NCBI RefSeq assembly: GCF_002102265.1 | Contig: NZ_LQPG01000004.1 | Span: 1 to 60,985, forward strand | Direction of reading: 5' to 3' | Source of the DNA: Mycolicibacter longobardus | GTDB lineage: Bacteria; Actinomycetota; Actinomycetes; Mycobacteriales; Mycobacteriaceae | Length of the DNA: 60,985 nt | Shown: positions 55,240 to 60,985 of the stretch, one piece after another | Layout: each line of letters starts with the position of its first letter | Position numbering within the stretch: the stretch's first letter is position 1 | Position numbers and translations under genes: made by a program | Notes under the pieces: generated by a model | Told to the model about the DNA's origin: nothing | Seen by the model: only the letters and a program-made list of their open reading frames with translations | The model's database searches: none

Positions 55240-56508
55240 TCAGCTGAGCACCGCCGCGCCCAGCCATTCGCACAGCAGCAACGCGACTTCCACTTCCAGC
55301 CGGTCGCCGGCGATGGGCCGGCCCCGGCGTTCGACCGCACGCTGGACGCGGTACTTCACCGAGTTGTGGTGCAGGTGAAGTTCCTCGGCGGCGGCCGTGT
55401 AGCTGGAGCCGGCGCCCAGGAAGATCCGCAGCGTTTCTCGCAGCCGTTCATCACCGTCGGTGGCGGAGGCCAACGGGCCGAGAACCTCACCGACGTAGGC
55501 GATCACGGCGTCGACATCGCGACCTGCCAGTGCTGCCACCGCGAGCCCGGCATCGTCGGCAATGGTGACGCGGCGGTCGACGGTACCGGCGGCGCTCACC
55601 ACCGTCCATGCGTCCCGTGCCTGCCGATGCGAACGGCGAAAGCCTTCGATATCCGGCAGCGGATTGCCCGCGGTGACGCAGGGGCAGCCGGTGGCGTTCT
55701 CGACGAATGCGCGAAGCCGTGCCGGCGCAGTGGGCGCGGACTTCGCCGGCAGCGGAATCCAGCCCCAACCGGTCACTCGATCGACCGGAACGAACAGCGA
55801 ATTGTTGCGCGCATCAACCGATTCCCCGAGCTTCTGCACGAACCGCTCCATGGACAGCGGGTCGGCGCGTTCGAAGGACTCCGGATACCAGACGACGACC
55901 GCCAGATGGTGGCGCCGCAATGGATAGCGCAGCGCGGTCGTCACGGCGTCCACGTCGACGTCGCCCCCGGTGAGCAGCTCACGAACCTGCAGTACGCGCA
56001 GGTTGTTTCGATTGGCCACCCAACGGTCACGCTCGTCCTGATAGCTGGCGACCACCTGCTGTGAGATCTGGTCGATGTATTCGAACGACACGTCTTCCAT
56101 CAGGTCGTAGACGGCCAGGCTCAGTTCCGGATCCCGATTCGCGGCGCGGATCTCGTTGATCACCATTCGCAGCGTCGCCCGGTGCCCCAGCCGGTAGGCC
56201 CGTGTCAGAGCATTCACCGACACGTCGCGCTGCGCCAGGCGCCGGGCATACTCCAGCGCCGGGGTCGGCGGCTCCAGGTTCCGGACCGGGATGCCATGAC
56301 GAATCGAGGAGAAGAACGATTCGACACTGGTGGCGGCGGTGTCTCGCAGCAGCTGCAGCAACTGTGCGTCGCCGCCCAGTTCGGACATCTCGGTGACCAC
56401 CAGTTGTTGGATGTCGCGGGTGATGTCGTCGAGCCTGTCGTAGAGCCGGCCCACGATCGTCGCTGCAGCATCGGCAACGGCGGCGCGGTCACGGGCGCTG
56501 TCCCCCAT
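55240..56508 (-). CDS. PucR-type transcriptional regulator
   Basis: 422 residues. The C-terminal HTH_30 is LRETLRIFLGAGSSYTAAAEELHLHHNSVKYRVQRA. The N-terminal 160 residues are a helical RsbRD-like sensor (YRLGHRATLRMVINEIRAA). The middle is a GGDEF-like region (HHLAVVVWYPESFERADPL, DIEGFRRSHRQARDAW). ATG at 56508. It is divergent from choD across 253 bases with several repeats, and probably controls that gene. Confidence 0.86.
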   Translation of the reverse strand: MGDSARDRAAVADAAATIVGRLYDRLDDITRDIQQLVVTEMSELGGDAQLLQLLRDTAATSVESFFSSIRHGIPVRNLEPPTPALEYARRLAQRDVSVNALTRAYRLGHRATLRMVINEIRAANRDPELSLAVYDLMEDVSFEYIDQISQQVVASYQDERDRWVANRNNLRVLQVRELLTGGDVDVDAVTTALRYPLRRHHLAVVVWYPESFERADPLSMERFVQKLGESVDARNNSLFVPVDRVTGWGWIPLPAKSAPTAPARLRAFVENATGCPCVTAGNPLPDIEGFRRSHRQARDAWTVVSAAGTVDRRVTIADDAGLAVAALAGRDVDAVIAYVGEVLGPLASATDGDERLRETLRIFLGAGSSYTAAAEELHLHHNSVKYRVQRAVERRGRPIAGDRLEVEVALLLCEWLGAAVLS

Positions 56509-56516
56509 GACCCGAC

Positions 56517-56529
56517 GGTAGTTGCTACC
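56517..56529. promoter_or_regulatory. Short palindrome next to the PucR start
   Basis: GGTAG-TTG-CTACC lies nine bases upstream of the PucR ATG. Its CTACC half recurs in the tandem 8-mers before choD, so both may bind the same regulator. Confidence 0.4.
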
Positions 56530-56597
56530 CGCCGTTTCGTCGCAGCGATTCGTGGTTTCTCGGCGCCCGTGCGCGCATCCCGAACCTTGTCCCCCGA

Positions 56598-56628
56598 AGA
56601 CGACGATCCGCTCAAAGTTTCGTCGTCT
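56598..56628. promoter_or_regulatory. Inverted repeat in the pucR/choD gap
   Basis: AGACGACGA (56598-56606) and TCGTCGTCT (56620-56628) are perfect 9-bp arms separated by 13 bases in the middle of the divergent promoter. A dimeric regulator could bind it. Confidence 0.4.
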
Positions 56629-56697
56629 GAGGACGTCGCCGCGTCGAGTCGGGCTGCGTAGTTTCCGTAGCGAACGGGGCCGATACGTGCCGATCGT

Positions 56698-56721
56698 GAC
56701 TACCCGACTACCCGACTACCG
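56698..56721 (+). repeat. Three tandem 8-mers before choD
   Basis: GACTACCC, GACTACCC and GACTACCG follow one another, ending 40 bases upstream of the choD ATG. Helically irregular 8-base spacing suggests either slippage or a cooperative binding array. Confidence 0.55.
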
Positions 56722-56761
56722 GCGCTACGGCGCATGCCGGCGTCAAATGAGGAGGAGCCCC

Positions 56762-58471
56762 ATGGCTGAGCAGTTCGACTACGACGTCTTGGTGATCGGG
56801 TCCGGATTCGGCGGCAGCGTGACGGCATTACGGCTCACCGAGAAGGGATACCGGGTCGGTGTGCTGGAGGCGGGGCGTCGCTTCACCGACGAGCAGTTCG
56901 CGAAAACCAGTTGGGATCTGCGCAGATTCGTGTGGGCACCGAAACTGGGCTGCTTCGGTATCCAGCGAATCCACCTGCTACGGGACTGTGTGATCCTGGC
57001 CGTCGCCGGGGTCGGCGGCGGGTCGCTGAACTACGCGAACACCCTGTACAAGCCGCCCGCCCCGTTCTTCAACGACCCCCAGTGGAAGCACATCACCGAC
57101 TGGGAAGACGAGCTGACGCCCTACTACGAGCAGGGACAGCGCATGCTCGGCGTGGTTCGCAACCCGCACATGACCCCGGCCGATGAGATCGTCAAAGCGG
57201 TTGCCGAGGACATGGGTGTCGGTGACACCTTCATCCAGACACCGGTCGGTGTGTTCTTCGGGGAGCCCGGCAAAACCGTCGCCGACCCGTTCTTCGGGGG
57301 CGCCGGGCCCGAACGCACCGGCTGCGTGGAATGCGGAGAATGCATGGTGGGCTGCCGCTACGGCGCCAAGAACACGCTGGTGAAAAATTATCTCGGACTT
57401 GCCGAACGGGCCGGTGCCACAGTGCATCCCCTGACCACCGTCACGTCGCTACGGCAGGCGCCGGACGGCGGGTGGCACGTGGAGACGGTGCAGAGCGGGG
57501 CGATACTGCGAAAGCACCGCCGAACCTACACCGCGCAGTACGTGGTGATGGCCGCCGGCACGTGGGGCACCCAGAATCTGCTGCACAAGATGAAGGACAC
57601 CGGAACTCTGCCCGGCTTGTCCGACCGGCTCGGCGTGCTCACCCGCACCAACTCGGAGTCCATCCTGGGCGCCATGAAGTACAAGGTGGACCCCGGTCTG
57701 GACCTCACCAGGGGGGTGGCCATCACCTCCTCGTTCCATCCTTCGGGTGACACCCACGTCGAACCGGTGCGCTACGGCAAGGGCTCCAACGCGATGGGCC
57801 TGCTGCAAACCCTGATGACCGACGGCGGCGGCCGCTGGCCACGCTGGTTGAAGTTCCTCGGTGTGGCAGCCAGGAATCCGGTCGCGCTGCTGCGCGTGAT
57901 GACGGTGCGGAATTGGAGTGAGCGCACGGTCATCGCACTGGTGATGCAGCATCTGGACAACTCGATCACCACCTTCACCAAGGGCGGACTGCGCGGCCGG
58001 CACCTGTCGAGCCGACAGGGGCACGGCCAGCCGAATCCGACGTGGATCCCGGAGGGCAACGAGGCCACCCGCAGGATCGCGGAGAAGATCAGCGGAGTGA
58101 CCGCGGGAACGTGGGGAGAGCTGTTCAACATTCCACTCACCGCGCATTTCCTCGGGGGCTGCGCCATCGGCGCGGATCCCGACCACGGCGTGATCGACCC
58201 CTATCACCGCGTGTACGGCTATCCGACCCTCAGCGTCGTGGACGGCTCGGCGGTCTCGGCGAATCTGGGGGTGAACCCCTCGTTGACGATCACCGCCCAG
58301 GCCGAGCGTGCCGCCGCGATGTGGCCGAACAAGGGGCAAGCCGACCAGCGGCCCGAGCAGGGCAGCGGCTACCGCCGCATCCAGCCGGTCACCCCGGACC
58401 ACCCGGTGGTGCCGGTGGGCGCACCGGCAGCACTGCGGCTCCCGGTGGTCCGGCGCGGGGTCGCCGGATGA
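56762..58471 (+). CDS. choD: ChoD-type GMC oxidoreductase (annotated cholesterol oxidase family)
   Basis: 569 residues, close to Rv3409c in length and text. FAD motif VIGSGFGGSVTALRL, then GVGGGSLNYANTLY and the C-terminal GMC block with HFLGGCAIGADPDHGVIDPYHRVYG and NLGVNPSLTITAQAER. It would oxidise a sterol or other alcohol. It also has C188-x2-C191-x2-C194-x3-C198, a ferredoxin-type cluster motif. ATG at 56762 with GAGGAGG upstream; the frame is open further up without homology. Likely under the divergent PucR regulator. Confidence 0.9.
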   Translation: MAEQFDYDVLVIGSGFGGSVTALRLTEKGYRVGVLEAGRRFTDEQFAKTSWDLRRFVWAPKLGCFGIQRIHLLRDCVILAVAGVGGGSLNYANTLYKPPAPFFNDPQWKHITDWEDELTPYYEQGQRMLGVVRNPHMTPADEIVKAVAEDMGVGDTFIQTPVGVFFGEPGKTVADPFFGGAGPERTGCVECGECMVGCRYGAKNTLVKNYLGLAERAGATVHPLTTVTSLRQAPDGGWHVETVQSGAILRKHRRTYTAQYVVMAAGTWGTQNLLHKMKDTGTLPGLSDRLGVLTRTNSESILGAMKYKVDPGLDLTRGVAITSSFHPSGDTHVEPVRYGKGSNAMGLLQTLMTDGGGRWPRWLKFLGVAARNPVALLRVMTVRNWSERTVIALVMQHLDNSITTFTKGGLRGRHLSSRQGHGQPNPTWIPEGNEATRRIAEKISGVTAGTWGELFNIPLTAHFLGGCAIGADPDHGVIDPYHRVYGYPTLSVVDGSAVSANLGVNPSLTITAQAERAAAMWPNKGQADQRPEQGSGYRRIQPVTPDHPVVPVGAPAALRLPVVRRGVAG

Positions 58472-58558
58472 CCGTGCACTCCAAGAGTTTTCGCCCTATC
58501 ATCGTCGGATCCCAGCGCGGGCGGCCGAAGATGCGAGCAGACCGGGCAAGATGGAGCA

Positions 58559-59383
58559 ATGAGTCGGATAACGCAACGTCGGCCGGTCAGTCACCTCGCC
58601 GCCGGGGATGCGACGCAGCGGCCCGAGACACTGGCGGTGGAGGAGCCGCTGGAAATCCGGCTGGGCGGTGTGCCACTCACCGTCACGATGCGCACACCCG
58701 GATCGGATATCGAGCTGGCGCAGGGCTTTCTGCTCACCGAGGGGATCATCGGCGGGCGTGACGACGTGGTGGCCGCGCGATACTGCGGCAGCCCGGACTC
58801 CGCCAACACCTACAACGTGCTGGATGTGACGCTGGCGCCGGACGTTCCGCCGCCGGCGGTGGACATCACCCGCAACTTCTACGCCACCTCGTCCTGCGGA
58901 ATCTGCGGCAAGGCCTCGCTGGAGGCGGTGCGGCTGGCCAGCCGGCACCGCCCGGGCGACGACCCGGTCCGGGTTCCCGCGGCGGCGGTGACGGCGATGC
59001 CGGATCAGCTGCGTGCCGCGCAGGACGTCTTCGCCAGCACCGGCGGTCTGCACGCCGCGGCGCTGTTCGACTTCTCCGGCGGCGGCACGATGCAGGTGGT
59101 TCGCGAGGACATCGGCCGGCACAACGCCGTCGACAAGGTGATCGGCTGGGCGCTGGAACGCAACCGGATACCGCTGGCCGGGACGGTGCTGCTGGTCAGC
59201 GGGCGGGCTTCCTTCGAGCTGACCCAGAAGGCGGTGATGGCCGGCATTCCCATCCTGGCCGCGCTGTCGGCACCGTCGTCGCTGGCCGTCGACCTGGCCG
59301 TGGACTGCGGACTGACGCTGGTGGCTTTTCTCCGGGGCGACTCGATGAACGTCTACAGCCGGGCCGACCGGATCACCGGCTGA
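58559..59383 (+). CDS. fdhD: Formate dehydrogenase accessory sulfurtransferase FdhD
   Basis: 274 residues. The sulfur-transfer cysteines are C113 and C116 in [37 protein letters not shown] and [19 protein letters not shown] are family marks. It passes sulfur from a cysteine desulfurase to the molybdenum cofactor of formate dehydrogenase. No formate dehydrogenase or Mo-cofactor gene is in the window. ATG at 58559, 87 bases after choD, probably with its own promoter. Confidence 0.93.
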   Translation: MSRITQRRPVSHLAAGDATQRPETLAVEEPLEIRLGGVPLTVTMRTPGSDIELAQGFLLTEGIIGGRDDVVAARYCGSPDSANTYNVLDVTLAPDVPPPAVDITRNFYATSSCGICGKASLEAVRLASRHRPGDDPVRVPAAAVTAMPDQLRAAQDVFASTGGLHAAALFDFSGGGTMQVVREDIGRHNAVDKVIGWALERNRIPLAGTVLLVSGRASFELTQKAVMAGIPILAALSAPSSLAVDLAVDCGLTLVAFLRGDSMNVYSRADRITG

Positions 59384-59540
59384 TCCGCAGTTCAGTTTCT
59401 CGGAGCGCAATAGCGCCATAACCCGCCTGCATATCCCGCAATCGCGGGCAATAGTGGCCGATCTCTCTTGCTTTTCCGGATTCAGGGATTAGTGTGACGA
59501 GACTGAGTAAACCCTGGTCGGAAACCCGAGGAGGTGCCCG

Positions 59541-60809
59541 ATGGCCACTCACCGTCAGGATCGGCGTCGCATGCTCAACAGCCGCCTGATCAGCGTCGGC
59601 AGCACCGCCGGAGCGTTTCTGGTCGCCGGACTGGCGCCGCTGGCCGCCGCCCCGGCCGCGCACGCGGATCTGTGGGACCTCTTCGTCGACCCGGTGGTCG
59701 ATGTTTTCGACGGCGGCCAGGCCGCCGACCCACTCGGCGACGCCGGAGCCCTCGGCGATCTGTCAGTCGGCCTGGGCAGCGCGGAGGCAGGACCGCTGGA
59801 CTTCGGGCAGGCGATCAACGATGCGCTGCAGGAGTGGCTCGCCAGCGCTTCCGGCATGCAGATGGCGGAGATGATCAACGCGCCCTTCGTCTACCTGTTC
59901 GGGCGTGAGCTGATCGGCAACGGCCTCGACTACTTCACCGAGGCGAACACCTCCCTGCTGGGTAGTTCCGGCACGTTCGGTGACCTCGGGGACGGTGGCT
60001 TCCTGTTCGGCAACGGCGGTGCCGGAGCCGCGGGCGAGATCGGCGTGAACGGTGGTGCCGGCTGGGCGGGCGGCTCGGCCGGCCTGTTCGGCAACGGCGG
60101 CGACGGCGGTGCCGGTGCTGCTGGCGCGGCCGGTGGCGCCGGCGGCGACGGCGGCAGCCTGTTCGGCAACGGTGGCAACGGGGGCGCCGGCGGAGCCTCC
60201 GACGGGACGGTGGCCGGTGGTGACGGAGGCGCCGGCGGCAATGCCGGCATGTGGTACGGCAACGGCGGAAACGGGGGCGACGGCGGCGCCGGTCTGATCG
60301 GCACCCAAGGAGTGGCCGGCGGGGCGGGCAGCGCCGCGGGCAACGGCGGCAACGGCGGCAACGGCGCATCCCTGGGGGCCGGTAACGGCGGCAACGGCGG
60401 AGCCGGCGGCAAGGGCGGCGACGGGGCACCGGTGAACGGCAGCGGCGGCGGCGGTGGCGGCGGTGGCGGTGGTGGAGGCACCCCCACCAATACCCCGGGC
60501 GGCAACGGTGGACGCGGTGGTGCCGGCGGCAGTGCCGCGCTGCTGTCCGGCAATGGCGGCAACGGTGGTGACGGCGGCAATGGCGGCTTCGCCGGGATCC
60601 GAGGCCCCGACAGCCCCGGCGGTCAGGGCGGTGCCGGCGGCCAAGGCGGCGCCGGCAGCATCAACGGAAACAACGGCGCGACCGGCACCACCGGCAACAC
60701 CCCCGGCAGCCAGGGCGGTGGTGGCGGCGGAGGCGGGTGCGGTGGCGGACCCGGCGTTGGCGGACCCGGCGGCCCCGGCAGTGGAACCGGCGGCGGCAAC
60801 TGCGGTTAA
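59541..60809 (+). CDS. PGRS-repeat protein with Sec signal peptide and no PE domain
   Basis: 422 residues. Residues 1-42 are an Arg-rich Sec signal (HRQDRRR, core GAFLVAGLAPLAAAPA, likely cut after AHA). Residues about 43-135 are a unique acidic domain (LWDLFVDPVVDVFDGGQ, DFGQAINDALQEWLASASG, FVYLFGRELIGNGLDYF). Residues about 150-422 are GGAGG/GNGG/GGDGG repeats of PGRS type, ending in a Gly-rich tail with two cysteines. The start has GAGGAGGTG upstream and is firm. There is no PE helix pair, so export should be by Sec rather than type VII. Function unknown. Confidence 0.85.
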   Translation: MATHRQDRRRMLNSRLISVGSTAGAFLVAGLAPLAAAPAAHADLWDLFVDPVVDVFDGGQAADPLGDAGALGDLSVGLGSAEAGPLDFGQAINDALQEWLASASGMQMAEMINAPFVYLFGRELIGNGLDYFTEANTSLLGSSGTFGDLGDGGFLFGNGGAGAAGEIGVNGGAGWAGGSAGLFGNGGDGGAGAAGAAGGAGGDGGSLFGNGGNGGAGGASDGTVAGGDGGAGGNAGMWYGNGGNGGDGGAGLIGTQGVAGGAGSAAGNGGNGGNGASLGAGNGGNGGAGGKGGDGAPVNGSGGGGGGGGGGGGTPTNTPGGNGGRGGAGGSAALLSGNGGNGGDGGNGGFAGIRGPDSPGGQGGAGGQGGAGSINGNNGATGTTGNTPGSQGGGGGGGGCGGGPGVGGPGGPGSGTGGGNCG

Positions 60810-60851
60810 CGCCGGTCAGCTCCGACTGCTCGGGTGAGTTCTTCGTCGGCG

Positions 60852-60985
60852 TCAGGCTGCGGGTTTCCGATCGTCGTCGGGGTCGGTTTTGTTGGCGGGC
60901 GGGGTTTTTCGGGTGTGGTAGTCGATGACGGCTTCGATGAAGTGGAAGGGGTTGGTTCGGGGTTGGCCGTGGTCGAGTTGGCATC
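60852..60985 (-). CDS. DUF222/HNH endonuclease-like protein (REP13E12 type), C-terminal part
   Basis: Read on the minus strand from the right edge, an open frame gives CQLDHGQPRTNPFHFIEAVI, then a charged tail (TDPDDDRKPAA) and TGA at 60852-60854. The C-x-x-D-H and RTN text is the end of the HNH motif in the mycobacterial 13E12/DUF222 family, which is often linked to phage-like or repeated elements. The rest lies outside the window. It converges on the PGRS gene. Confidence 0.7.
   Translation of the reverse strand, partial: CQLDHGQPRTNPFHFIEAVIDYHTRKTPPANKTDPDDDRKPAA

Noticed and set aside
59763..60644. Several long frames antisense to the PGRS gene
   Set aside because: The GGN repeats force open frames on the other strand as Pro/Ala/Thr-rich text. 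No start signals were seen.
60000..60800. The regular GGC/GGT-rich repeats as a possible CRISPR or satellite array
   Set aside because: There is no fixed repeat/spacer period. They are explained by PGRS coding triplets.

Overview
This window is chromosomal DNA from a high-GC actinobacterium, almost certainly a Mycobacterium in the broad sense. From about 0.1 to 51.5 kb it follows the order of the M. tuberculosis Rv0241c to Rv0275c region (htdX, fabG4, fadA2, fadE5, Rv0245, sdh1, Rv0250c, hsp20, nirBD, Rv0259c to Rv0271c, Rv0273c to Rv0275c). Many proteins match their tuberculous counterparts in length and in motifs recalled from memory. Departures from that order, and a PGRS protein with no PE domain, point to a non-tuberculous species. 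The species itself cannot be fixed without a search.

Layout. 0-8 kb holds a lipid-metabolism block (htdX-fabG4 divergent from fadA2, a DJ-1/PfpI plus GlxA-type regulator pair, and fadE5). 8-15 kb holds a flavin reductase, a SuhB-type phosphatase, an aldo/keto reductase, the Sdh1 succinate dehydrogenase operon and the small heat-shock protein Hsp20. 15-25 kb is a nitrogen block: nirBD, an NnaR-type regulator, two NarK transporters, a stand-alone NnaR-like winged helix, a CbiX-like chelatase and an SbtA-type bicarbonate transporter. 25-33.6 kb is one leftward operon for 5-oxoproline use (XRE-TetR regulator, oplA, a helical protein, fecB2, pxpB, pxpC, aac(2')). 33.6-41.3 kb is an accessory catabolic cluster: acyl-CoA dehydrogenase, APH-type kinase, SDR, PucR regulator, SnoaL-like protein, FadD17-like ligase and KshA-like Rieske oxygenase. 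41.3-52.4 kb holds a LigD-type polymerase, fadD2, an AbiEi/DUF559 protein, fadE6, a 2-hydroxyacid dehydrogenase, two TetR regulators, a VOC protein, a hydrolase with an apparent Cys nucleophile, and an XRE regulator. 52.4-61 kb is the most variable part: a three-gene module that looks like a type VII secreted toxin with its partner and immunity protein, a small exported protein, PucR plus ChoD, FdhD, a Sec-exported PGRS protein, and the edge of a DUF222/HNH gene.

How it fits together. Much of the window is acyl-CoA and steroid-like catabolism (HtdX, FabG4, FadA2, FadE5, FadE6, FadD2, the 33.6-41.3 kb cluster, ChoD) feeding a respiratory dehydrogenase (Sdh1), next to nitrate/nitrite assimilation. 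Several palindromes sit in divergent promoters and allow regulon guesses, notably a TTACY-N4-AGTAA operator shared by the fabG4/fadA2 and fadE5 promoters, and a HspR/SigE-SigH type promoter before hsp20.

The best candidates for undescribed biology are the type VII toxin module (52.7-54.6 kb), the steroid-like cluster with a split ACAD10/11 pair, the duplicated nitrate module with a domain-only regulator, the PE-less PGRS protein, and two small repeat families. All assignments come from reading the sequence and from recalled family knowledge; no database search was run.
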